Shown one piece after another: positions 53,440 to 60,759 of a stretch of DNA of 64,000 nt. The notes below the pieces were generated by a model. That model ran no database searches and was not told where the DNA came from. It saw only the letters and a list, made by a program, of their open reading frames with translations. How positions within the stretch are numbered: position 1 is the first letter of the stretch; every line of letters starts with the position of its first letter. Origin of the DNA: JBGRQA01 sp041725895. Lineage in GTDB: Bacteria; Bacteroidota; Bacteroidia; Bacteroidales; Marinifilaceae. The stretch spans positions 34,375-98,374 of the forward strand of contig JBGRQA010000024.1 of assembly GCA_041725895.1 (NCBI GenBank), read 5' to 3'. A program made the position numbers and the translations under genes.

Positions 53440-53586
53440 CTAGGTTTCCCAGAATAGAGCTACACCGGTTAGGCACAGCCATTTGTTATCCAGTTCTACA
53501 AAAAAGTTTGCTTGTAAATTACTGTTGTTTTCTTGCCTGAGACATCGTCGGCGTCGCCTTTCTAAGGAGCTAAATGAGTTCATCAT
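53440..53586 (-). CDS. Arginine-rich leader ORF 4 of the arg operon
   Basis: 48 codons starting ATG ATG (53586), MMNSFSSLERRRRRCLRQEN, with five consecutive Arg codons (53559-53545) and one more at Arg17. Stops at TAG 53442-53440, 18 bases before the GNAT start. No U-tract terminator is visible after it, so it may act by translational coupling or be a remnant of an attenuator cassette. Confidence 0.7.
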   Translation of the reverse strand: MMNSFSSLERRRRRCLRQENNSNLQANFFVELDNKWLCLTGVALFWET

Positions 53587-53647
53587 TTCAATGTTTTATA
53601 ATTCTACAATTTATTTCGTTTGGACCAAAGCCCAGTTTTTTTTCAAT

Positions 53648-53809
53648 TCACTTGATTACACGGCACAAAAAAAGCCTACCGTTGGGAACGGTAAGCTTCA
53701 ATAGTAAATCCATATCGCCAATTACGGCAATAGCAGCTCCATCCGTTCCTCCAGGGTAACAGTTACTTCGCAAATGGCGTCGTGACTCAGTATGGATAAT
53801 TGTCTTCAT
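53648..53809 (-). CDS. Arginine-containing leader ORF 3 of the arg operon
   Basis: MKTIIHTESRRHLRSNCYPGG: Arg10, Arg11 and Arg14 at 53782-53768. The frame stays open through terminator 3 to a TGA at 53650-53648 (53 aa). Downstream, GTTACC and GGAAC can form a hairpin that would hide GGAACGG (53749-53743), and GGAACGG can instead pair with CCGTTCC in the arm of the following terminator. Confidence 0.7.
   Translation of the reverse strand: MKTIIHTESRRHLRSNCYPGGTDGAAIAVIGDMDLLLKLTVPNGRLFLCRVIK
53667..53698 (-). terminator. Attenuator terminator 3
   Basis: AAGCTTACCGTT, loop CCC, AACGGTAGGCTT, then TTTTTTT on the minus strand: a 12-bp stem with one G-U pair. Its position overlaps leader ORF 3. 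Confidence 0.85.
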
Positions 53810-53847
53810 GCTTTCAGTTCAGATTGTTACTGCTAAAAAATAGTTTC

Positions 53848-53881
53848 AAAAAAAAGGCTTACCGGGAAACGGTAAGCCTTT
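53848..53881 (-). terminator. Attenuator terminator 2
   Basis: AAAGGCTTACCG, loop TTTCC, CGGTAAGCCTTT and a run of T on the minus strand. The stem is perfect over 12 bp. GGGAAGCGGT (53935-53926) can pair with ACCGTTTCCC (53873-53864) with one G-U, covering part of the terminator's first arm. Confidence 0.9.
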
Positions 53882-53897
53882 CAAAATATCGTTGAGA

Positions 53898-53984
53898 TCA
53901 CGAATCACACAACAATACGACTTCAACCGCTTCCCCAAGGGAATCGTTGCAGCGTCGGCGTCGGATGTTGAATAATGTGATCAT
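53898..53984 (-). CDS. Arginine-rich leader ORF 2 of the arg operon
   Basis: 28 codons, MITLFNIRRRRCNDSLGEAV and on to a TGA at 53900-53898. Four consecutive Arg codons CGA CGC CGA CGC (53963-53952). A TTCCC-GGGAA hairpin (53943-53933) starts eight bases after the last Arg codon and would hide the antiterminator strand. A ribosome paused on the Arg codons would cover it. Confidence 0.8.
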   Translation of the reverse strand: MITLFNIRRRRCNDSLGEAVEVVLLCDS

Positions 53985-54012
53985 GATAATTCTCTCTTCT
54001 AAAATTTATTTC

Positions 54013-54042
54013 AAAAAAAAACTTTCCGATTGGGAAAGCTTT
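54013..54042 (-). terminator. Attenuator terminator 1
   Basis: AAGCTTTCC, loop CAATC, GGAAAGTTT and nine T on the minus strand. Follows leader ORF 1. An antiterminator partner is less clear: ATTGG near the end of leader 1 can pair with CCAAT of its loop. Confidence 0.85.
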
Positions 54043-54069
54043 GCAATGTTATAATACAAACCTACCTCC

Positions 54070-54126
54070 CTATCCAATGGATACAGATCTACGAACTCGG
54101 CGTCGAATATTTTGGTTTGCTTGCAT
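54070..54126 (-). CDS. Arginine-rich leader ORF 1 of the arg operon
   Basis: 18-codon ORF MQANQNIRRRVRRSVSIG with Arg at positions 8, 9, 10, 12 and 13 (CGA CGC CGA, CGT AGA). A purine-rich stretch AAGAAGAAAGA precedes the ATG at 54126. TATCC-ATT-GGATA at its end forms a small hairpin. First in the series after the promoter at 54183. Confidence 0.8.
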   Translation of the reverse strand: MQANQNIRRRVRRSVSIG

Positions 54127-54151
54127 TCTTTCTTCTTTGTTTTGTTGAGGA

Positions 54152-54183
54152 CAAAGATAAGTTCAATTTATTGATAATTCCAA
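54152..54183 (-). promoter_or_regulatory. Probable promoter of the arginine operon
   Basis: TATCTTTG on the minus strand (54159-54152) is a perfect -7 box, with TTG at 54183-54181 at a spacing of 21. Predicted transcription start near 54145, ~20 bases before leader ORF 1. Confidence 0.65.
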
Positions 54184-54291
54184 GCAATTACATAAAAAAA
54201 ACGAATCCCTGCAAACGTTTCACCCCCACAAACTCCTATAAATCAACAAAAACATTTTACTGCTTTTTTACCCATCTCTCCTACAGAATAC

Positions 54292-54376
54292 AAGAAAGAG
54301 CCGAAAAATCTTAACTCAAAAGATCCTCCCCTATTATGAATCTAAAGAATTATTCTGTGATTTTCCGGCTCTTCTC
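54292..54376 (-). terminator. Large hairpin downstream of the small secreted protein gene
   Basis: AAGAGCCGAAAAATC (54292-54306) and GATTTTCCGGCTCTT (54362-54376) pair with one mismatch over 15 bases, with a ~55-base loop. A smaller hairpin ATTAGC-GCTAAT (54379-54395) lies beside it. Probably the end of the 54491 gene transcript; the large loop is unusual. Confidence 0.4.
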
Positions 54377-54490
54377 AGATTAGCTGTAGGCTAATTGTTC
54401 CTTTATTTGAATTCCTAACTACCCTTTATTGACTAAACTGAACATTCGGACAGACAATAAAAGAAACAACAAAGAGTAGTGGCAACTCAT

Positions 54491-54853
54491 TTATTCTTTC
54501 GGACGCTTAAACAGGTATCGGGTAATAAAGATCCCGGTGCTCTTATCTGCACTGTATACACCTGTATTTACACTTTCCAGTTCCCAGCCCTGTTCCGACA
54601 ATTCCGTCAATTTGTTTCCAACCAGCTCGTCATTCTTACGAATATTACCAAAATTGATCCCAACAGCACTAAAGAAATTTTTCATTTTCACCTCTTCCTG
54701 CTTTCCATTCTCATCAATGGTTAGCATCCGGGAACGTCCAATCCCCATTGGAACTACCGATTCGATGGTGGTAATCTGGAAAAATTCAAATTTCTGAGCA
54801 AACAATACATTGGTAAAAAGCATAGCCAATGCAATCAGTGTAAACTTTTTCAT
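54491..54853 (-). CDS. Small secreted hypothetical protein
   Basis: 120 aa with a signal peptide MKKFTLIALAMLFTNVLFAQ. The mature part has ELSEQGWELESVNTGVY, a pattern seen in DUF4177-like small proteins. No function known. It lies upstream of, and in the same orientation as, the arginine leader region, from which it is separated by hairpins and the arginine promoter. Confidence 0.6.
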   Translation of the reverse strand: MKKFTLIALAMLFTNVLFAQKFEFFQITTIESVVPMGIGRSRMLTIDENGKQEEVKMKNFFSAVGINFGNIRKNDELVGNKLTELSEQGWELESVNTGVYSADKSTGIFITRYLFKRPKE

Positions 54854-55274
54854 TGAAAATTAATTTTAATTAAAAAATCACGACAGGGAATAAAATCCCA
54901 ACATCACAGCTATGACAATCCAGATCCAGACTACACGTATCCAATTTCCGAAAATCTTTCTTTTTTTTCATCACCAGCCATTACATTCTGATTTCCAACT
55001 CAAATTGCCTCACTTTTTTTTCCACTCTTTTCTATTTTCATTTATAATTATTAATTAATTCGCAACAAAACACACGACCCTACAATACAATACTTTACCA
55101 GCTGGAAGTTTTTAAACATTTTCCATAATCATCTAAAATTCAAGCCAAATAAATAAGGTTTTATATTTTTTTAACAATTTAAAAACCGGAAATATCCAAA
55201 CCATTTTAAAATTCATGCCGTAAAACTTGACTAAATGCTCAAAAATTAAATCAGTTCTTAAAATTTTGTAGCGG
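54854..55274. other. AT-rich intergenic stretch
   Basis: Between divergent genes at 54853 and 55275. Very AT-rich, with no ORF, RNA gene or clear repeat that I can support. Presumably holds both promoters. Confidence 0.4.
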
Positions 55275-55547
55275 ATGGAATTCAAAAAAATTGCAGGATT
55301 TATTTTAATGGCCCTAGCGGTTGTGACCTTTTTTCTCTACCTACTTTTCCCTTTCATTTCTCACTCTAGTAAAATCATCCTTATTACCGTTTCTCTCTAC
55401 GTTGCGAACAAGATATTTTTCTATTCCGCACTGTACATATTGGGAAAACAATTCATACGAAAAATTGGGAAGTATCTTCCCCGTAAAGTGGAACAATTGT
55501 TGTTACGTTTTTTAAAGGTTCCACCGGTAGAAGTGGTTCCTGCTTAA
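55275..55547 (+). CDS. Small two-helix membrane protein
   Basis: 90 aa. Helix one FILMALAVVTFFLYLLFPFI, helix two around IILITVSLYVANKIFFYSALYILG, and a basic C-terminus IRKIGKYLPRKVEQLLLRF. Possibly a transporter-suffix-type small protein, but I do not recognise it with confidence. Single gene; neighbours give no role. Confidence 0.55.
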   Translation: MEFKKIAGFILMALAVVTFFLYLLFPFISHSSKIILITVSLYVANKIFFYSALYILGKQFIRKIGKYLPRKVEQLLLRFLKVPPVEVVPA

Positions 55548-55801
55548 ATTTTAACCAAGAAAAGCTATACCTCCAAATAGAAGAGAGGCTGCTCAATAAG
55601 GCAACTAGTAAGAAATTTACCGCAGACACAAACGGGCGTTTACAAAGATATAAGCTACCCTGAAACTCGGAAATGGATTGTTGGACCGTCTGATTGAACA
55701 GCCTCTTCTGTTTTTTTTGCCGCTGCCTGCAAAACAAGCAAACACCTTTGGCTACCTCTGTCCTTGTTCGTATCTTTCTAAGGAACTTTAATTTCTCTTC
55801 A

Positions 55802-56071
55802 ATGAAAAGAACCGAAATGATCCTCCGGGATTTCCTTGCCATAGACAGAACCAAACTGGCCAATGAACGAACCTTACTGGCCTATTTCCGAACAGTTATT
55901 CTTTTGGTTGCTACCGGAGTAACCTTAATTAAACTATTCCCGGATGAACAAATTTTACGAATTGCAGGATTCGGTATGTTTCCATTTTCATTACTGATTG
56001 GTCTACTCGGAATCTACAGCTTTTACAGAACCAAAAAAAATATATCGACCGGTTATAAAGAACTGGATTAA
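55802..56071 (+). CDS. DUF202 (YidH-type) small membrane protein
   Basis: 89 aa from the ATG at 55802, MKRTEMILRDFLAIDRTKLA. The ANERTLLAYFRTVILLVATG stretch is the hallmark of DUF202 proteins, followed by a second helix MFPFSLLIGLLGIYSFY. The longer frame from 55694 is less likely: a near-consensus -7 box TATCTTTC (55773-55780) lies just upstream of this ATG. Function of the family is not established. Confidence 0.85.
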   Translation: MKRTEMILRDFLAIDRTKLANERTLLAYFRTVILLVATGVTLIKLFPDEQILRIAGFGMFPFSLLIGLLGIYSFYRTKKNISTGYKELD

Positions 56072-56076
56072 ACGCA

Positions 56077-56106
56077 TAAAAAAAGGTGCAGGAAAAATCC
56101 CACACC
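56077..56106 (-). terminator. Probable terminator of brnQ
   Basis: GGTG and CACC pair around a shorter GG-CC stem, with a T run on the minus strand side. Lies about 30 bases past the brnQ stop. Confidence 0.5.
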
Positions 56107-56133
56107 CTAATTCATATCATTCACTCCTCTTTT

Positions 56134-57423
56134 TTACAATCTTCGGGGAATAACCCGATTCGCAAAAGGAATTGCTACAGCTCCTATAAGGGCAGGAAGC
56201 ACCCAACCCATTTCGTATTGCCCCAATGGCAAACTAAGCAACCATTCCTTCATCGGTTCCAGAGTGCCAAACAGATCACTTAGGCACACCAGGATGCTAA
56301 ACAATAGCGTACCACCTACAGCACCGGCATACACTCTATTGCTGGGAATATACTTATCGAAGAGATTTAGAACGATAAGCACTACAATTGCCGGGTAAAT
56401 AATACCCAACATGGGACCTGAGAAACGAACAATCTGCTCCACTCCCAAATTGGCCAGAAGAAAACTCATAAGAGTTATGGCCACTACGTTTGCTTTATAA
56501 CTAATTTTTCCCTGACTCAACTCGTTAAAATATTCCGATACGGCCGCTGTTAGACCAACAGTGGTTGTAAAACAGGCAAAGATAACAGCCACTGCGACAA
56601 CCCAGATCCCCCATTCACCAAAAATATTGCCCACCAAGGCCATAAAAGTCTGAGTACGGCTCAAGCCTTCAGGCAATAGTGTACCGCCAGTTGCTCCCAG
56701 GTAGATTAATCCACCATATACCATACCAATGATCCCGAAAGCCACCAGACCGGAACGAATAGTCATTTTTACCTGGGATGATATATCGGAATAACCCTTT
56801 TCCTTCAACACCATCAGAATCACTCCTGAAAAAGTAACTGCGGCTAAACCATCAAGGGTTTGGTAACCTTGAAGAAACGCATAGCTGTATACGTTACCCA
56901 CCTCTGCATTCCCTGGAATTCCAGCTGGAGAAAGAATATTCTTCACAATAATTCCCAACAGCGAAAACAACAACACAGGTGTCAACCATTTTCCAACCTT
57001 ATCAACAATTCCTTTAGGATTCAATACAAACAACATTGCACTTCCAAAATAGAAACCAGTAAACAATACCTGGGGAATCTCACTATACAAAGGAACCATC
57101 CCCATCTCAAAACTAACAGCTCCTGTACGGGGAATAGCCAGCAAAGGCCCTATACACAGCATTACCACAGCTCCCATCACCTTACTAAATCGGTTTCCGG
57201 CTTTTTGGGCAAAAGCGTTAAAATCACCTCCTGCTTTCGCTACAGCGATAACTCCCAAAATGGATAATCCCACATCTGTGGAAAAGAATCCCAATATTCC
57301 CAACCACCATTGATCCCCGCTCATAACACCAAGCTGGGGAGGAAAGATCAGATTCCCTGCCCCAAAAAACATGGCAAACAAGGCCAAACCAATCACCAAT
57401 ACATCTCTGCTCTTCTTCATCAT
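56134..57423 (-). CDS. brnQ: Branched-chain amino acid:cation symporter (BrnQ/LIVCS)
   Basis: Polytopic membrane protein of 429 aa with about 12 helices. The N-terminus MMKKSRDVLVIGLALFAMFF with GAGNLIFPPQLG and GPLLAIPRTGAVS are the LIVCS-family signatures. Imports Leu, Ile and Val with Na+ or H+. A CTGCT/AGCAG hairpin stands just upstream of the start (57464-57484), next to a small frame with a few Leu codons; this is too weak to call an attenuator. Confidence 0.92.
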   Translation of the reverse strand: MMKKSRDVLVIGLALFAMFFGAGNLIFPPQLGVMSGDQWWLGILGFFSTDVGLSILGVIAVAKAGGDFNAFAQKAGNRFSKVMGAVVMLCIGPLLAIPRTGAVSFEMGMVPLYSEIPQVLFTGFYFGSAMLFVLNPKGIVDKVGKWLTPVLLFSLLGIIVKNILSPAGIPGNAEVGNVYSYAFLQGYQTLDGLAAVTFSGVILMVLKEKGYSDISSQVKMTIRSGLVAFGIIGMVYGGLIYLGATGGTLLPEGLSRTQTFMALVGNIFGEWGIWVVAVAVIFACFTTTVGLTAAVSEYFNELSQGKISYKANVVAITLMSFLLANLGVEQIVRFSGPMLGIIYPAIVVLIVLNLFDKYIPSNRVYAGAVGGTLLFSILVCLSDLFGTLEPMKEWLLSLPLGQYEMGWVLPALIGAVAIPFANRVIPRRL

Positions 57424-57743
57424 TAAAAAAAGGATAATAGTTTTTCTGAAAGAAGCCCCTGCTCCGGTTTTTCACCAGCAGTGGACATTCCATTCTTTTT
57501 TTCAAAGAGTGCGAATATCTGAAACTTTTTTATTAAGTCTGAAATTGCCCAGGGTGATTTATCTCACTTTTTACTATTTGGAAAGGATTCGGATAGTAGT
57601 ATCTAAAACGACTCAATGCATACATTTCCACATTGAAAAAGTTACACACTCCGGCTTTGGCTCGTCCTCTCTTTTGCAGCAAATCCCCAATTATTATTGG
57701 CAATCTTTTGTATCTTCGTGCATCTTTTTAACCTGGAACAGAT

Positions 57744-58259
57744 ATGAGCAAACGGGAATTGAAAATTTACCTGAATGATTTAACCAAAGAGCAACTACAG
57801 GATCAAATATTAGATCTTTACGGGCGTTTTAAGGAAGTGAAGGAATACTACGACTTTGCCTTCAATCCCAAAGAAGACAAACTATTGGAACAATGCAAAT
57901 TCCAGATATCCAAGGAATATTTCCCGGTCAACGGTCGAAAGCCCAAAGCAAGGCGTTCGGTGGCACAGAAGCAGATCCGGCATTTCAAAAGATTGGGGAT
58001 GGACTCCCATTTGGTGGCCGACATTATGCTCTACAATCTGGAAATTGCCCAGGCCTATTCCAACAATAAAATTATTAAAAGTGAGGCTTTCTACACTAGT
58101 ATGCTAAAATCCTTCGAAGAGGCTGTTGCTTACATCCAGGAACATGGGTTGATGAAAGAGTTGGCAACCAGAATTGAAAAGATAGCCTCTGAAGCCTGGA
58201 ACCAGGATTGGATCAATAAAATAGCTTTTGAGCGACTGGCTTCATCCCAAGTGGGTTAA
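57744..58259 (+). CDS. DUF6155-type conserved protein
   Basis: 171 aa, MSKRELKIYLNDLTKEQLQD start, with a helical, charged sequence including FKEVKEYYDFAFNPKEDKLL and a conserved-looking NGRKPKARRSVAQKQIRHFK. Family of unknown function in Bacteroidota. Preceded by TATCTTCG (57711-57718), close to the -7 consensus. Confidence 0.7.
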   Translation: MSKRELKIYLNDLTKEQLQDQILDLYGRFKEVKEYYDFAFNPKEDKLLEQCKFQISKEYFPVNGRKPKARRSVAQKQIRHFKRLGMDSHLVADIMLYNLEIAQAYSNNKIIKSEAFYTSMLKSFEEAVAYIQEHGLMKELATRIEKIASEAWNQDWINKIAFERLASSQVG

Positions 58260-58447
58260 TTATCCTAAACACGAAATCTTCCAGCTCAAAGGCAATAATA
58301 GTTATTCCTAAAACGATTTATATACTTACACCAACACAGAACAACAAATCCCCTCTATTTTTCATACAATTTACTTCAGAATCATTTCCTGGCTTCCGAA
58401 AAGTAAGATTCCTCCCCCAACAGGACTGATATTCTTATATATTCAAC

Positions 58448-58455
58448 TATATTTG
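58448..58455 (+). promoter_or_regulatory. -7 box upstream of the DEAD-box helicase gene
   Basis: TATATTTG is a perfect TAnnTTTG match, 28 bases ahead of the ATG, giving a leader of roughly 22 bases. No clear -33 box at the correct distance. Confidence 0.5.
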
Positions 58456-58483
58456 CAACCAATTTTAATATTTTTTTATTTAG

Positions 58484-59596
58484 ATGACATTCAAGGAACT
58501 AGGCATAGCAGGAGTTTTCAACAAAGCTCTGAAAGAGCAAAACATCATCACTCCTACCGAGATACAGGAACAAGCCATCCCTTTTCTGCTGAAAAACGGA
58601 TCTGATTTTATTGGTCAGGCACAGACAGGTACAGGAAAAACGGCAGCATTTGGTCTCCCCCTCTTAAGCCATATCGACCCTCAAAATGATAAAGTACAGG
58701 CTTTGATTCTGGCACCTACCCGTGAACTGGGACAGCAGATCGCCAAAGAACTTTTTCGCTTCACCAAATACAGTGAGAAAATCTTTACCGAATCGGTATA
58801 TGGTGGGGCGCCCATCGAAAGACAAATTAGCGCCCTTAGACGTCCTACCCAAATTGTAGTGGCCACTCCCGGACGATTGGTAGATCTTTTGAAACGAAGA
58901 GCCATCAACCTGGAACATGTTAAAACCATTGTATTGGACGAGGCCGATGAAATGATGAAGATGGGTTTTAAGGAGGATATCGATATCATTCTGCAGAAAA
59001 CCAACGGACAACGATCCACCTGGTTGTTCTCGGCCACCATGCCACCGGATATTCGAAAAATCATCCGCACCTACATGTCGCCTAAAGCATACAAGGTAGA
59101 AATTGACCGAAGAAGTAAAGTCAACAAAGATATTGAGCATCAATTTGTAGTGTGTAACGAAAAGGAAAAGCTGGAATTTCTATTGCATTTCCTGAAAGTA
59201 AACGGAAAAGCACGCGGGGTGATCTTTTGCAAAACAAAATCTGCCGCCCAAACGCTATCCAAACAACTGATAAGCAGAAAATACCAGGCCGATGCCATCC
59301 ATGGTGCTCTTCTGCAGAAGGAACGAGACAAAGTAATGCGTGCCTTTAAAAATCAGAATTTGCAAATTCTTGTAGCTACCGATATAGCCGCCCGGGGAAT
59401 TGATGTGGAAAACCTTTCCTACGTAGTTCATTACCAACTACCGGATCAGGTGGATTACTACACCCACCGAAGCGGACGAACTGCCCGAGCCGGTAACAAA
59501 GGTCTGTCACTAAGCTTTATTGAAAACAAGGAAATGAAGAACCTGAAATTCATTGAGCGTAGCCTTGGAATTAAGATGAAACGAATCCGTATCTAA
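58484..59596 (+). CDS. DEAD-box ATP-dependent RNA helicase
   Basis: 370 aa with all core motifs: Q-motif ITPTEIQEQAIP, motif I AQTGTGKT, Ia APTRELGQQ, II DEADEMM, III SAT, and VI HRSGRTARAG. It ends shortly after the second RecA domain, so it lacks the basic or RNA-binding tails of DeaD and RhlE. Likely roles: ribosome assembly, cold growth or mRNA decay. Monocistronic and followed by a terminator. Confidence 0.93.
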   Translation: MTFKELGIAGVFNKALKEQNIITPTEIQEQAIPFLLKNGSDFIGQAQTGTGKTAAFGLPLLSHIDPQNDKVQALILAPTRELGQQIAKELFRFTKYSEKIFTESVYGGAPIERQISALRRPTQIVVATPGRLVDLLKRRAINLEHVKTIVLDEADEMMKMGFKEDIDIILQKTNGQRSTWLFSATMPPDIRKIIRTYMSPKAYKVEIDRRSKVNKDIEHQFVVCNEKEKLEFLLHFLKVNGKARGVIFCKTKSAAQTLSKQLISRKYQADAIHGALLQKERDKVMRAFKNQNLQILVATDIAARGIDVENLSYVVHYQLPDQVDYYTHRSGRTARAGNKGLSLSFIENKEMKNLKFIERSLGIKMKRIRI

Positions 59597-59626
59597 TGAA
59601 ATTTTCATTAGATAAATAATATGCTG

Positions 59627-59670
59627 ATGGCAGCCCTCTTCTCAACAAGAAGAAAGGTTGCCATTTTATT
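59627..59670 (+). terminator. Terminator of the DEAD-box gene
   Basis: ATGGCAGCC (59627-59635) pairs with GGTTGCCAT (59656-59664, one G-U), with an inner CTTCT/AGAAG stem, followed by TTTATTTAT. About 30 bases past the stop. Confidence 0.75.
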
Positions 59671-59860
59671 TATAATACTCTTTTGGGATATCCAGAGGGG
59701 TATCGGAAGAAGCTTAACATTCACAAATAATTATTACCTTCGGTGAATATATTGGCTCTATCGTCCTATGCAAGTGCAATGAATATTTCACTCATGCACG
59801 TTTCATTTTCGGCGAAAAGAATCATTAGAAATCAGAATAGCCCCACAAACAAAAAGAATA

Positions 59861-60367
59861 ATGAAGCTCAACAATTTACAAACCCTCATAATTCAAGTAA
59901 TCAACTGGTTTCATAAGCCCTTTCGAAACTTTATACCGGAATTAACATTCCGATATGCCGCATGTGGCGGTGCCAATACCGTTCTGGATATTCTACTCTA
60001 TTTTCTCACCTACAATTTCATTCTTCACCAGGAAATTCTAAATCTGGGATTAGTGGTAGTAAGCGCACACATTGCCGCCTTTCTGCTGGTTTTTCCCATC
60101 ACTTTCGCCAGCGGCTTTCTACTGGCCAAATACATCACCTTTACTCAATCGCAACTAAAAGGGCGAATTCAGCTCTTACGCTATGCCCTAACAGTTAGCG
60201 GGAGTATACTGCTCAATTACATTTTACTAAAGTTCTTTGTAGAATATTGCGGGCTGTTCCCTACCCCTTCCAAAATTATTACAACAGGAATCGTAATTGT
60301 ATACAGCTACTACGCCCAAAGGTTCTTCTCCTTCCGGGCGCCAGCACTCGAAACAACTAAGGGATAA
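59861..60367 (+). CDS. GtrA-family membrane protein
   Basis: 168 aa, four predicted helices. The segment LTFRYAACGGANTVLDILLY is the GtrA signature region (usually FxxVGGxxT), and the C-terminal TGIVIVYSYYAQRFFSFR is typical. Family members are thought to flip or shuttle lipid-linked sugars. No glycosyltransferase partner is next to it. Confidence 0.85.
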   Translation: MKLNNLQTLIIQVINWFHKPFRNFIPELTFRYAACGGANTVLDILLYFLTYNFILHQEILNLGLVVVSAHIAAFLLVFPITFASGFLLAKYITFTQSQLKGRIQLLRYALTVSGSILLNYILLKFFVEYCGLFPTPSKIITTGIVIVYSYYAQRFFSFRAPALETTKG

Positions 60368-60467
60368 TCACGGAAAATCAGGAGATTTCGCACCCTAAAA
60401 TACAGAATAACGTTAATCTGAATCAACAACCCTGGTTTGAATTACTCCCAAAACTTAAGCTTGTCCC

Positions 60468-60686
60468 CTAATCGACAATCTTAAGGTACAAATCCTCCAC
60501 CTCTTTTCGTGCCCAGGGTGTTCTTCTAAGAAATTTTAAACTTGATTTGATACTGGGTTCGTTATTGAAACAGTTGATCTTTATATTGTAGCCCAACTGC
60601 TCCCAACCATAGTACTCCACCAGATGAGTCAAAATCATCTCCAGGGTCTTTCCATGCAATGGATTATTTACTTGCTCTTCTTTCAT
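60468..60686 (-). CDS. VF530-family DNA-binding protein
   Basis: 72 aa (DUF2132). It contains NPLHGKTLEMILTHLVEYYG, GWEQLGYNIKINCF and PSIKSSLKFLRRTPWARKEV, which are characteristic of the VF530 family; a structure of a homologue led to the suggestion of DNA binding. Single gene. Confidence 0.85.
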   Translation of the reverse strand: MKEEQVNNPLHGKTLEMILTHLVEYYGWEQLGYNIKINCFNNEPSIKSSLKFLRRTPWARKEVEDLYLKIVD

Positions 60687-60759
60687 AGAACGCCAAAGCT
60701 AACAAAAATACAATTACCAAACAGCTCCGGTAGGAATTCTCAAACGGACAGCCGTCAGA

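Noticed and set aside
57424..57505. Possible Leu-codon leader and hairpin ahead of brnQ
   Set aside because: Only four Leu codons, no Ile or Val run, and no U-tract terminator; too weak beside the Arg and Cys leaders.
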